NCBI GenBank assembly: GCA_022072055.1 | Contig: JAJVIK010000009.1 | Span: forward strand, 151,289-215,288 | Direction: 5' to 3' | DNA: 64,000 nucleotides | From: a bacterium | Lineage (GTDB): Bacteria > Hinthialibacterota > Hinthialibacteria > OLB16 | In this document: piece by piece, positions 1-8,643 of the stretch | Layout: each line of letters starts with the position of its first letter | How positions within the stretch are numbered: the stretch's first letter is position 1 | Translations under genes and position numbers: made by a program | Notes under the pieces: model-generated | Told to the model about the DNA's origin: nothing | Database searches by the model: none | What the model saw: only the letters and a program-made list of their open reading frames with translations

Positions 1-9
1 GCTTGCTGA

Positions 10-1473
10 TCATGGGTTTGGCCCCCTATAGACCGCGGGCGCGGGAATCTCGCTGTGTGGCAGCCAGCGTCCGCCATACCCCGGAGGATCGGCCGGCAGG
101 TCTTGCGATCCGCATCCGAGAATCCGCCTGTCGAACCAATAGGTCACAGAGAAAAGCGCCTCGAACTCGGTGTTGTCCACCGCGCTGTCGATGTATCGAA
201 GGGTGGCGACCGCCTCGACCCTTTTGGTGGGGCGATACCCAAGCGTCTGGCCCACTGAAAAGCTGTGGGGGGAGCCGTTCACCTCGTCGCGGTAATAGGT
301 GGCGGCTGCGTCCGTCGAGACCCAGAACCAGTTGTTGACCCAGTGGTGGTTCGTGATTCGGATTCGGTCAAAACCGTTGTCGATGGATTCGTGGCGCTCG
401 TCCCCCTCGATGAAACGAATTCCTTGCTCGGGCGGTTCGAGATGTCGGAGCTCCAGAGACAGGTGACCGTCATCGGAGTAGTGGTAGCGCGTTCCAAGGC
501 GATACTCCCAATAGGGTTTCCCTTCCACATGAAAGAGTGGGTTGGCCCCTCCGGGGCTTTCGGAATCGTATCGAACAAGCGTTCCCCAGAGACGCCAATC
601 CCGGTCCGGGGAGAACTCCAGGCTCGCGGCGAGCTCCTCGATCTTGTCGTTTGAGAACACCGAAAGCACCGAGGTCTGCGGCAGGAGCGCGGAGGGGATG
701 GACTCGTCGTAACTGAGAGTGAATTTGGCCCTGGGGTGGAACTTGAAGGCCGAGAACAGACTGAGATCCACGATCTCATCGGTGATCGTGTCGTAGGTCG
801 CCTGCTCCGAGAATTCCACCCAGTGGAAGGGACGCCAGAAGAAATCCTGGCTGAAGGTCTCACGGTCCAGCTCTCGATTATCGGTTCGGCGGACATACGA
901 GCCGCCGAGCTCGGCGCCGCTCCAAGGACGTATCCAGAGTCGCCCGCCGCCCACACGGTCCTCGCTCCTTCCGCCGTAATCGGAGATGACAGGGGCGCCT
1001 CCGAAAAGGGAAAACCCATGCCCGCCGTGGAACTGCTTGGAGAACGAAACTCCATCGAAGCGCTCATAGAGCGTTCCCTCGAATAGAAACTGCCTTCCGA
1101 ACCGCGCGTACGTGTTGGGCTGACGAGGGTCGCGCCATTCCAGATAGCCGGTCAAAAGCTCGGACTCGAACGGATCATCGGCGTCGGGATAAGGATAATT
1201 GGACTCCTCCCCGAAATCCTGGCGAAACCAGCCCGCTCCATGAAAGGACCAACCCGGCGTGTTGAACTCAGTGACATGCAGGGTCATGTACTGCCGAAGC
1301 GGGGCGTAGAATTCCTCGTGGGGGTCGCGCAGGCGCTCCTCCCGGAGGTACAGGTGCGAACGCAGCGATCCCTCCATCCGAAGGGCCCAGGCCCGCGGAC
1401 CGCACACCGCGACCAGCATCCCCCCCACCAAGAGCAGACAAGCTCCCGGCGCTTTCGCCATCGGCCCCACCAA
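10..1473 (-). CDS. Outer-membrane beta-barrel (porin-like) protein
   Basis: About 487 residues. A hydrophobic N-terminus ending near AWA reads as a signal peptide. The rest is alternating aromatic/charged segments (GRQFLFEGTLYERFDGVSF, LSLELRHLEPPEQG, VEAVATLRYIDSAVDNTEF) typical of beta-strands in an outer-membrane barrel, ending with YWFDRR and a short polar tail. No specific porin family is recognised, so the substrate is unknown. The start is uncertain: a TTG at 1473 has GGAGG eight bases upstream, an ATG at 1461 has no near ribosome site, and a GTG at 1488 is also open. It is transcribed away from the pseudo-receiver/STAS gene at 1645, with about 170 bases between them. Confidence 0.7.
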   Translation of the reverse strand: MVGPMAKAPGACLLLVGGMLVAVCGPRAWALRMEGSLRSHLYLREERLRDPHEEFYAPLRQYMTLHVTEFNTPGWSFHGAGWFRQDFGEESNYPYPDADDPFESELLTGYLEWRDPRQPNTYARFGRQFLFEGTLYERFDGVSFSKQFHGGHGFSLFGGAPVISDYGGRSEDRVGGGRLWIRPWSGAELGGSYVRRTDNRELDRETFSQDFFWRPFHWVEFSEQATYDTITDEIVDLSLFSAFKFHPRAKFTLSYDESIPSALLPQTSVLSVFSNDKIEELAASLEFSPDRDWRLWGTLVRYDSESPGGANPLFHVEGKPYWEYRLGTRYHYSDDGHLSLELRHLEPPEQGIRFIEGDERHESIDNGFDRIRITNHHWVNNWFWVSTDAAATYYRDEVNGSPHSFSVGQTLGYRPTKRVEAVATLRYIDSAVDNTEFEALFSVTYWFDRRILGCGSQDLPADPPGYGGRWLPHSEIPAPAVYRGPNP

Positions 1474-1644
1474 GAGAAGCGCCTCCACTCGCGGACTGCC
1501 CTCTTCCCCCCTCGAAGCGGCGTGTTAGTATGAGGTCCGAAAGGGGCAAAGGGAACGGGGGAGAATTCCTTGACAGGCCGGAGGTGGAACGGCCGCCGAG
1601 TCCTTCGGAGGAGACCCCCTCGCGTTTGGCCAGAGGGAGGAGCT

Positions 1645-2475
1645 ATGGGGGAGAAAAGCGTCCTTGTGCTGGACGACCGAGGGTTCTCGAGGATCCGGGC
1701 CAGCCGGTATCTTTCCGAGGGGGGCTTTGCGGTCACCGAGGCCAAGAGCTGCATGGAGGCCCTCAACTTCCTCTCCGGCGGCGCCTTTGATCTTGCGATC
1801 ATCAGCCAATCCTTGACCGAAATGCCTGGAGTGGACTTCCTGCGATTGGCCCAGTCGATGGGCTATGTGGAGGGAGTCGGCCCGGGATCGAAGCCCACCT
1901 TCATCTTGTCCTCCGAACAGGCGGAGGCCGAGCTGATCCGCAATGCCCTGGCCCAAGGGTTTGTGTATGTCATCTCCAAGGACCTGAACCGTGACCGGTT
2001 CCTCCAGATTATCCGAACTTGCGGCGGGGTCGGCGACATCCAAGGAGGGATTTCGCAGCCGTGCCAGGAGGAATCCGTGGAGAGCGCCCCGCTTGGACGC
2101 GCGGGCGCGCGGGCCCCGCTGCTTTCCTTCCGCCAAAAGTCCCTGTCGGAGGAATCGGTGTGCTTCCAACTCTCGGGAACGCTCAGCCGCGGCAGCGGTT
2201 TCGAGGAGCTCGGGCACGCGATCCTGGCGGAGATTCGCGGGGGCGCGAGGGTGGTTATCCTGGACTTTCAGGAGGTGGGCTACGTGAACTCCAGTGGAAT
2301 CGCGGGTCTGATGTCCCTCCTGAAGGCCTGCACCGCCGAAAAAGGTGAACTGCGGGTTGTTCAGGCCCGCGAACATGTGTGTCAGGTGTTCGCCAACCTC
2401 GGGCTTCTGGCGGTGTTCTCCTACTCCCAGGAGTTCGACTGCGAAGCGTCCGCTTCCCGAAAAGACTCGGATTAG
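1645..2475 (+). CDS. Receiver-like/STAS fusion (anti-anti-sigma-like) protein
   Basis: 276 residues. Residues 1-125 look like a response-regulator receiver: the acidic pair LDD is present near residue 10 and a conserved-type lysine lies in VISKDL. The usual phospho-acceptor aspartate position reads AIISQSL, so the domain is probably a pseudo-receiver. Residues about 165-265 are a STAS domain with VGYVNSSGIAGLMSLLK, where the serine is the residue phosphorylated in SpoIIAA-type anti-anti-sigma factors. The likely role is partner switching rather than DNA binding, since no output DNA-binding domain is visible. The ATG at 1645 is chosen because GGGAGG lies a few bases upstream. The 3' end overlaps the convergent TPR gene by 4 bases. 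Confidence 0.75.
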   Translation: MGEKSVLVLDDRGFSRIRASRYLSEGGFAVTEAKSCMEALNFLSGGAFDLAIISQSLTEMPGVDFLRLAQSMGYVEGVGPGSKPTFILSSEQAEAELIRNALAQGFVYVISKDLNRDRFLQIIRTCGGVGDIQGGISQPCQEESVESAPLGRAGARAPLLSFRQKSLSEESVCFQLSGTLSRGSGFEELGHAILAEIRGGARVVILDFQEVGYVNSSGIAGLMSLLKACTAEKGELRVVQAREHVCQVFANLGLLAVFSYSQEFDCEASASRKDSD

Positions 2476-4418
2476 TTCTTCGGCCCCGTCCGCTCCTTCA
2501 GACTCTCTCGAGTCACTTGCAGGTCTCGTTGGTAATCGCCGGACCGCGGCCAGAGTTCCACCGCGCGCTCGAATTCCCGGAGCGCCTCCTCAAGTCGGTC
2601 TCCGTCACGCAGTTCACAGCCCTCTTGATGATGGATCTCTGCCCAGGCTTGCCGGATCCGTTGAGAATCCTCCGGGGAGCACTCAAGGGAGCGCTCGAAG
2701 GCGCGGTCGGCCTCGGGGATTCTCCCGAGGTCCGCCAGCGACAGCCCCAGATTGAACCAAAGGGGGGCAAATTTAGGGTCTGCGCGAAGCCCCTCTTGAA
2801 AGCACTCGACAGCCTCAAGGAACCGGCCCTGCCCACGCAGGAGTATCCCAAGGTCATTCCAGGTTTCGGCGGGTTTCTTATTGACTTCAAGGGCCGCGCG
2901 GAAATGTGCTTCGGCTTCCTTGGTCTCCCCCCGCGCCGCCAGGGCAATGGCGAGATTGCGATGCGCCCCCGCGTGGGTCGGCTCCATTCGGATCGCCTCC
3001 CGAAGATGCTGAACCGCCTCTTCCCCTCGGCCCTCCTGGGCGATCACCCTGGCCAGTCCGAACAAGAGATCCGCCTCCTCCGGCAAACGCTCCAGTCCCG
3101 CGCGGTACACCCGCTCGGCCTCCTCAAACCGCCTGTAATTGAACAGGCATTGACCGAGATGGTCATACGAAAACTTGGAATTTGGGTTCTGTTCCACGTT
3201 GTATTCCCAGTAGGTCACATTGTCCCTGTAAATCCCACATTGGCGCCAGGTGGCTCCCGCGAGAACCGCGCACGCCAGCGCCATCATGGCCACACTCAGA
3301 TTTCTCGCGCGGCCCTCCACACGCGCGGTCCCGGTCACCCACGCCGCGGATGCCGGCGCGATGGGGCCGATGCTCGCGAGGTATTGGAAATGGTCTCCCA
3401 CGAATGAGAACCGCTGGTATGAATAGCTGATGAAGCCGAGCGCGGGCAGGAGCATCACGGTGAAAAAGGACAGGCCGGTCACCGCGCCGGCGCCGATGCG
3501 ACTCCGAGCGGCAAGCAGCGCGACCCAAAGTCCGATGAACCCGGCGGGATAGAGGAACTGCCACCAAACCCGCGCGTCGATTTCCCAGCGCGGGTAAATC
3601 GGCATCAAGGGATAGGGCCAGGCCAACTTTCCCAGGTAAAAGCAGAGGGCTCGACCGGCGATCAGACAGCGTTCGAGGAGCGAGAACTCATAAGCCGGCC
3701 CAATCGGCGTGGCCACATGGTACTCCACCCACCAGTACACCGATCCGATAAGCGCCGCGATCAGGAACAAGGGAATGGTCAGCAAAGCCTCCAGCACGGT
3801 CACCCTGCCCCGCTTCCACCAAGCGATCAGGAGAACAACCACCGGAAACATGCAGGTTGAAGACTTGGCGAGCAGGGAAAGCGCGAAGAGGAGCACAACC
3901 AGGAGGTAAGACCCGACGTTCCGTTTCGCCTCGAAGGCGAGCCACGCGCTCAGACTGAGGAGGAACAGGAGGCCCGAGAGGACATCCTTGCGCTCGGTCA
4001 CCCACGCCACGGATTCCACATGGACTGGGTGCAAGGCGAACAGCGCGGCGGCAAGCGCCCCGCCGGGCGCCTCCAGGCGGGTGAGCAGACGTCCAACCCA
4101 CAGCGAGCAGGCCAGGTGCAAGAGCAGGTTGTTCAAATGATAACCAAAGGGCTGATACCCCCAAAGCTGGTATTCAACCCAAAAGGTTGTCATCACCAGG
4201 GGATGGTACGCCGCCGCGGTGGGTTCGGTCCAAAGACGGGGCAGCCCCTCCCAAGTCCGCAGCTTTTCGTTCTCGGTGACATAGATTCCATCATCAAAAA
4301 CAAACCCACCTCGCAGCGCCGGGAGGTAGGCGAGGACCGTGGCGAGCGAGATCAGGACCACCGCCTGCCGCGGAGAGGTGAAGGGGAAAACGGATCGATC
4401 CGGGGAAAAAGCACTCAC
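2472..4418 (-). CDS. TMTC-like multi-pass membrane protein with C-terminal TPRs (GT-C glycosyltransferase-like)
   Basis: 648 residues. The first ~400 residues are a polytopic membrane region with an acidic FDD motif (41-43) in the first luminal/periplasmic loop. HPVHVESVAW (130-139) and ERKDVLS (142-148) are signatures of bacterial proteins related to eukaryotic TMTC O-mannosyltransferases. Residues about 430-640 hold around six tetratricopeptide repeats (for example AERVYRAGLERLPEEADLLFGLA). By family this is a lipid-linked-sugar-dependent GT-C enzyme with a TPR substrate-binding arm. Acceptor and donor are unknown, and activity is inferred from fold only. It converges with the receiver/STAS gene. 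Confidence 0.75.
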   Translation of the reverse strand: MSAFSPDRSVFPFTSPRQAVVLISLATVLAYLPALRGGFVFDDGIYVTENEKLRTWEGLPRLWTEPTAAAYHPLVMTTFWVEYQLWGYQPFGYHLNNLLLHLACSLWVGRLLTRLEAPGGALAAALFALHPVHVESVAWVTERKDVLSGLLFLLSLSAWLAFEAKRNVGSYLLVVLLFALSLLAKSSTCMFPVVVLLIAWWKRGRVTVLEALLTIPLFLIAALIGSVYWWVEYHVATPIGPAYEFSLLERCLIAGRALCFYLGKLAWPYPLMPIYPRWEIDARVWWQFLYPAGFIGLWVALLAARSRIGAGAVTGLSFFTVMLLPALGFISYSYQRFSFVGDHFQYLASIGPIAPASAAWVTGTARVEGRARNLSVAMMALACAVLAGATWRQCGIYRDNVTYWEYNVEQNPNSKFSYDHLGQCLFNYRRFEEAERVYRAGLERLPEEADLLFGLARVIAQEGRGEEAVQHLREAIRMEPTHAGAHRNLAIALAARGETKEAEAHFRAALEVNKKPAETWNDLGILLRGQGRFLEAVECFQEGLRADPKFAPLWFNLGLSLADLGRIPEADRAFERSLECSPEDSQRIRQAWAEIHHQEGCELRDGDRLEEALREFERAVELWPRSGDYQRDLQVTRESLKERTGPKN

Positions 4419-4504
4419 AATCCATTGCTCCCGAGCGCGTTCCGTTTCCTGATTTGATCGCCGAGTGCCACCACGGGTTCAGATTTCCTCAGCAAAAAAA
4501 GGGG

Positions 4505-4533
4505 TGGACAATGCGGGGGAGGGAGGATATAGT
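4505..4533 (+). promoter_or_regulatory. Candidate sigma70-type promoter for comM
   Basis: TGGACA (4505-4510), a 17-base spacer and TATAGT (4528-4533). Right after the -10 box lies a near-palindrome AGTGCATATATATACACT (4531-4548) that could be an operator or initially transcribed dyad. A ribosome site CCAGGAGG follows before the ATG at 4564. Confidence 0.5.
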
Positions 4534-4563
4534 GCATATATATACACTCCCAGGAGGCCCCTC

Positions 4564-6117
4564 ATGTTCACCCGTGTCCATTCTTCCGCAGTCCAAGGCG
4601 TCGATGCCTACACCGTCCTTGTCGAGGTGGATCTGGCCCGTGGCCTTCCCGGTTTCATGATGGTGGGGCTGCCCGACCAAGCGGTCAAGGAGAGCCGTGA
4701 CCGAGTCAAGGCGGCGCTCAAGAACAACGACTGCATCTACCCGCAGAAGCATATCACCGTCAACTTGGCCCCGGCTGACATTCCCAAGGAAGGGGCCTCC
4801 TTCGACCTTCCCATCGCCCTCGGCCTCTTGGGAGGGAGCGGTCAGATACCGCAGGATGCCGTCTCCAAGTTTCTCGTGGTGGGAGAGCTCGCGCTGGATG
4901 GCGCGATTCGTCCCACCAAGGGGGTCCTCTCGATGGCGGCATCCGCCCGAAGCGCCAAAGACCTCAGCGGCTTCATTGTCCCGGCGGAAAACGCCGGAGA
5001 GGCGGCGGTGGTGAGCGGCTTGCCGGTCTACCCGGCTTCGCATTTGATGGAGGTCGTTCGCTTCCTGAATGATGGCGGCGGGATCGAGCCTCACCGGGTG
5101 GACATCGAAAAGGTCTTCCGTCAGAGCCACCGCTACCCGCTGGATTTCCGGGATGTCAAAGGGCAGGCGCATGTCAAGCGCGCCTTGGAGGTCGCGGCCG
5201 CGGGAGGACATAACATCCTCCTGGTCGGCCCGCCGGGGTCCGGGAAGACCATGCTCGCCAAGCGCATCCCCACCATCCTCCCCGACCTCTCACTTGAGGA
5301 ATCCCTCGAAACCACCAAGGTCCATTCCATCGCCGGCTTGCTGCCCAAGGGGAAATCGCTGGTGCGCACAAGGCCCTTTCGCGCCCCACATCACACGATC
5401 TCCGATGCCGGCCTGGTGGGCGGAGGAAGGATTCCCAGCCCGGGAGAGGTGAGTTTGGCTCACAACGGTGTCCTGTTCCTCGATGAGATGCCCGAGTTCA
5501 ATCGAAATGTCCTGGAGGTTCTTCGCGAGCCGCTTGAATCCGGATCGGTCACCATCTCCCGCGTGCACTCCTCCCTGATGTTTCCGGCGCGGTTCATGCT
5601 CGCGGCGGCGTGCAATCCGTGTCCGTGCGGCCACCATGGGGATCCGCAAAAGGCTTGCCTCTGCTCCGCTCGGGATGTTCAGCGTTACTTGGGCAAGCTC
5701 TCCGGTCCCCTGCTGGACCGGATTGATTTGCACGTGGAAGTGCCCTCGGTCCCCTATGATGAGATGACCGCGAGCGCCTCGGGGGAATCCTCGGAGACCA
5801 TCCGGGCGCGAGTCACCGAGTGCCGAAAGATCCAACGCGCGCGCTACACCGGGTCGAAGGTCTACTGCAACGCCCACATGGCCCCCTCGGATGTGGAGCG
5901 GCTCACTCCCACGAGCGACTCCGGGAAACGTCTCCTGCGCGCGGCCATCGAGCAGCTTGGCCTTTCGGCGCGGGCCTACGACCGAATCCTTAAGGTCGCG
6001 CGGACCATCGCCGATCTCGCCGCCTCGGAGGTCATCGCCGAGGAGCACATCTGCGAGGCGATCCAATACCGGACCCTGGACCGGAAGATGTTCCACCGGG
6101 AGCGGGAGGCGGCCTGA
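4564..6117 (+). CDS. comM: YifB/ComM family Mg-chelatase-like AAA+ ATPase
   Basis: 517 residues, the usual ComM length. The N-terminal Lon-protease-like domain has VEVDLARGLPGFMMVGLPD and GASFDLPIALGLL. The AAA+ module carries Walker A GPPGSGKT (222-229), Walker B VLFLDEMPEF (303-312) and the family motif NPCPCG (351-356) followed by further cysteines (C-L-C). The C-terminal chelatase-like domain contains SARAYDRILKVARTIADL. ComM is a hexameric helicase that promotes branch migration during natural transformation in Vibrio and Haemophilus, so DNA integration is the likely role here. The ATG at 4564 is preferred over upstream in-frame codons because AGGAGG precedes it and the family start is MFxRVxS. 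Confidence 0.93.
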   Translation: MFTRVHSSAVQGVDAYTVLVEVDLARGLPGFMMVGLPDQAVKESRDRVKAALKNNDCIYPQKHITVNLAPADIPKEGASFDLPIALGLLGGSGQIPQDAVSKFLVVGELALDGAIRPTKGVLSMAASARSAKDLSGFIVPAENAGEAAVVSGLPVYPASHLMEVVRFLNDGGGIEPHRVDIEKVFRQSHRYPLDFRDVKGQAHVKRALEVAAAGGHNILLVGPPGSGKTMLAKRIPTILPDLSLEESLETTKVHSIAGLLPKGKSLVRTRPFRAPHHTISDAGLVGGGRIPSPGEVSLAHNGVLFLDEMPEFNRNVLEVLREPLESGSVTISRVHSSLMFPARFMLAAACNPCPCGHHGDPQKACLCSARDVQRYLGKLSGPLLDRIDLHVEVPSVPYDEMTASASGESSETIRARVTECRKIQRARYTGSKVYCNAHMAPSDVERLTPTSDSGKRLLRAAIEQLGLSARAYDRILKVARTIADLAASEVIAEEHICEAIQYRTLDRKMFHREREAA

Positions 6118-6130
6118 AGCGGGAGAGACT

Positions 6131-7690
6131 TCAGCCCCTCCGGCGGATCACCCGCGCGAGCTGCTCGCGGAATAGCAGCGCGCCCAGCGCGCAGTAAACC
6201 GTCCCGCCGAGAACTGTCCCGAGCGCGGCCACACTCCAGGATGGCAACGCATGGCTCCAGTGAATCCAGGCGAGCAGCGTGACTCCCATTCCGGCGGAGG
6301 CGGCCAGCGCGCGGAGAGCCAGCGGGACCAGGTCCAGGAACCAAGCGGGCCGCACTCGAGTCCTCAGGCAGACCAGCAAGCCCCCCATGTTGACCACCGA
6401 AGCGCACACCACCGCGAGCGCAAGTCCAGCGTGCCCCAAAGCGGTGTATCGGAGCGAGTACGCCAAAACCAGGTTGACCCCGGCCGAGGCCAGCCCCGCT
6501 ACCACCGGCGCGCGCCCGTTGCCCAGCGAGTAACTCAGATTGCCGATCAGTTTCACGCTCGCGAAGGGAACCAACCCCAATACGAAAACCCGCAGAGCGA
6601 GCAGCGTGGGCTCAAGGCCGCCTTGGGCGGCGAACCGACCCCGATTGAAGAGGGTGTCCAGAATCGGGCCGCCCAGGATCCACAACCCGACTGTCGAGGG
6701 AACCATCACCAAGAGAATTCCCTTGAGGCTTTGGATCAGCGGTTTCCGGATGGCCTCCTCGGCCTTCTCCAGCGCTTCCTGAGAGAAGCGGGGAAAGGCC
6801 GCGGTGGCGATCGCGAAACCAAAGATCCCGAGTGGAAGTTCGGCCACTCGGTCGGCGTAAAAGAGGTAAGAAATCGGTCCGGTTCCAAGCGCGGAGGCCA
6901 GATTGGTATTCACCAAGGTGTTGATCTGTTTGACCCCAAGGCTGAGCGTGGCGGGGAAAAACAAGGTGAAGACATCGCCCAAACCCGGAGTGGTCCACCA
7001 CCCCCTCAAGCGACCGAGCGGAAAACCCGCGCGCCACAGGGAAGGGAGCTGGGTGGCCACTTGAAGCGCCCCGCCCACAAGCACCCCCACTGCAAGCCAG
7101 GCCGGATGGACCGCCGTCGTGGTGACCGCCAAGAACGAGAAGAGGACAATCGACAGATTGAAGTAGGTCGAGGTCATCGCGGGCGCGAAGAACCGTCCGG
7201 TGGCGTTGAGCGCCCCCCCGATCACCGCCGCGAGACACGCCAGGATCAGGTAGGGGAACATCCAGCGGACCAGATGGACCGCATCCTGGTGGAGGCTCTC
7301 GGAGTCGAGTTGCGGCGGAAAATCAAGCAGCGCCCGCACAATCCATGGCGCGAGCAGGACTCCGGCAAGGGTGACCGCGCCTGTCGCGAGGGCCACCGCG
7401 CGCAAGACCGCGTTCAACAGCGCGCGGGCTTGCTCCTCGCCGCGCTCCTTGCGAACTCGAGTGAAGGTCGGGATGAAAGCCACCGAGGAGGCCCCCTCCC
7501 CGAACAAATTCCGGAAGGTGTTCGGAACTCGGAAGGCCGCCCAGAAGATGTCCGTGATCTCCTTGGGGTACATGGCCGCAAGGGAGGCGTCGCGCGCTAG
7601 CCCAACCACTCGACTGATAAGGGTGGCCAGCGCAGTGGCGGCGCCCGCGCCGAGAAGGCTGGTGTGTTTATCGTTCCCGCTGAATGCCAC
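6131..7690 (-). CDS. murJ: Lipid II flippase MurJ (MviN family)
   Basis: 519 residues with about 14 predicted membrane segments. N-terminal signatures are SRVVGLARD and FRVPNTFRNLFGEGASSVAFIPTF, the most conserved part of the MurJ/MviN family. AELPLGIFGFAIATAAFPRFS matches the seventh-helix region. MurJ moves lipid-linked peptidoglycan precursor across the inner membrane, so this organism makes a conventional cell wall. The gene converges with comM with 13 bases between stop codons, and no separate terminator hairpin is obvious. Confidence 0.93.
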   Translation of the reverse strand: MAFSGNDKHTSLLGAGAATALATLISRVVGLARDASLAAMYPKEITDIFWAAFRVPNTFRNLFGEGASSVAFIPTFTRVRKERGEEQARALLNAVLRAVALATGAVTLAGVLLAPWIVRALLDFPPQLDSESLHQDAVHLVRWMFPYLILACLAAVIGGALNATGRFFAPAMTSTYFNLSIVLFSFLAVTTTAVHPAWLAVGVLVGGALQVATQLPSLWRAGFPLGRLRGWWTTPGLGDVFTLFFPATLSLGVKQINTLVNTNLASALGTGPISYLFYADRVAELPLGIFGFAIATAAFPRFSQEALEKAEEAIRKPLIQSLKGILLVMVPSTVGLWILGGPILDTLFNRGRFAAQGGLEPTLLALRVFVLGLVPFASVKLIGNLSYSLGNGRAPVVAGLASAGVNLVLAYSLRYTALGHAGLALAVVCASVVNMGGLLVCLRTRVRPAWFLDLVPLALRALAASAGMGVTLLAWIHWSHALPSWSVAALGTVLGGTVYCALGALLFREQLARVIRRRG

Positions 7691-7823
7691 GATGGAAATC
7701 TGAAGGAATCGGATCAGGCGTCCCCTTGCGCCGAGGGGAATGGTACTCGCGTGTCACAGGAAGGCCAGGGGAAGGGTCCCCAAGGGCGGCGAGCTTGTCT
7801 ATGATGGAACCGAGAGAGGTCCG

Positions 7824-8414
7824 ATGGCTTCGAGGTTCCGCGAAATTGTCTTGCACGCCGTTGTCGGATTCCCACGGGATTTCCGCCCGAGGGCCATCTT
7901 CATGCCCGACATCCTGCTCGGGGTGAAACCGGTTTGCCGGGCGAGCCTCAACCAGATTCTGCCGCATCCGAACGAGTGGGGAGGGTGGCCGGCAAGGGCT
8001 TTTGAGGTCCTTTGCAGACTGGACTCGGCGCGCGCGCATGTCTTGCTCACTGTCCCAATCGGCGAATCCGGCCCAGGGGCAGGCGCAACCGGGTGGCGCT
8101 TCATCCATCCCCTCAAGCGAGATTTGGTCGAGACTCGAACACGCCTCTTGGAGTTTGGGGCGCGCGAGATCACCACCTGCTCCCTGATGGTTCGGGAAGA
8201 GTTGATCGCTCGGCTCGCGGATGGCGAATCCGAGGGGGAGCGGGAGCGGCTGGAGACCCTGGGATTCCGTCGCCGCTTCGCATTTTCGGACTTGGGCGAG
8301 GGGAGTCCTCCCGATCCCTTCGAGCCATTGGCTCCGCCCTCCTCGGATGAGGGTCGGCTTGAGGAATGGGCGGGTAGATTGATAGGGTCTTGCGCGGACC
8401 GGGAGTCAGTTTGA
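7824..8414 (+). CDS. Hypothetical protein, weak methyltransferase-like C-terminal pattern
   Basis: 196 residues from the ATG at 7824, which has GAGAGGT just upstream; the frame is open further upstream to 7740. I do not recognise a family. A central segment VLLTVPIGESG...GWRFIHPLKRDLVETRTRLLEFGARE is reminiscent of the late strands of class I SAM methyltransferases (a TVPFG-type strand followed by a helix), but the glycine-rich SAM-binding motif is missing. The gene could be a relic or an unrelated protein. It is divergent from murJ and lies upstream of gltB in the same direction. An antisense ORF of similar length overlaps it, so coding status is only moderately sure. Confidence 0.5.
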   Translation: MASRFREIVLHAVVGFPRDFRPRAIFMPDILLGVKPVCRASLNQILPHPNEWGGWPARAFEVLCRLDSARAHVLLTVPIGESGPGAGATGWRFIHPLKRDLVETRTRLLEFGAREITTCSLMVREELIARLADGESEGERERLETLGFRRRFAFSDLGEGSPPDPFEPLAPPSSDEGRLEEWAGRLIGSCADRESV

Positions 8415-8432
8415 CTGGAGCCCAAGTAGGGC

Positions 8433-8461
8433 TTGCCTGTGGACTGGGCAATCGCTATGGT
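8433..8461 (+). promoter_or_regulatory. Candidate promoter upstream of gltB
   Basis: TTGCCT (8433-8438), a 17-base spacer and TATGGT (8456-8461). It lies about 180 bases upstream of the gltB start in the 229-base gap after the preceding gene. No known riboswitch structure was recognised in the leader. Confidence 0.3.
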
Positions 8462-8643
8462 GAATAGGGCCAAGTGGCGGTATGGTGCACCCTTCCCCGG
8501 GCTGGGCATCAAACGGGGAGTTTGTCACCCCAGGCGATCAGCTGGAGACTATCCAATCTCGTTCCGTTCGACCTCGGGGGAAGGGGCGGTAGCGTTGTAT
8601 CCCGGCGAACCCATTTGGCGGACTTGCAGCGGAGGATAAAAGT

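Noticed and set aside
6251..7600. 449-codon plus-strand frame over murJ
   Set aside because: Hydrophilic Arg/Gln/Gly-rich shadow of a membrane protein gene.
8415..8643. Riboswitch or attenuator ahead of gltB
   Set aside because: No known glutamine-type aptamer or terminator/antiterminator pair was recognised; only a candidate promoter is reported.
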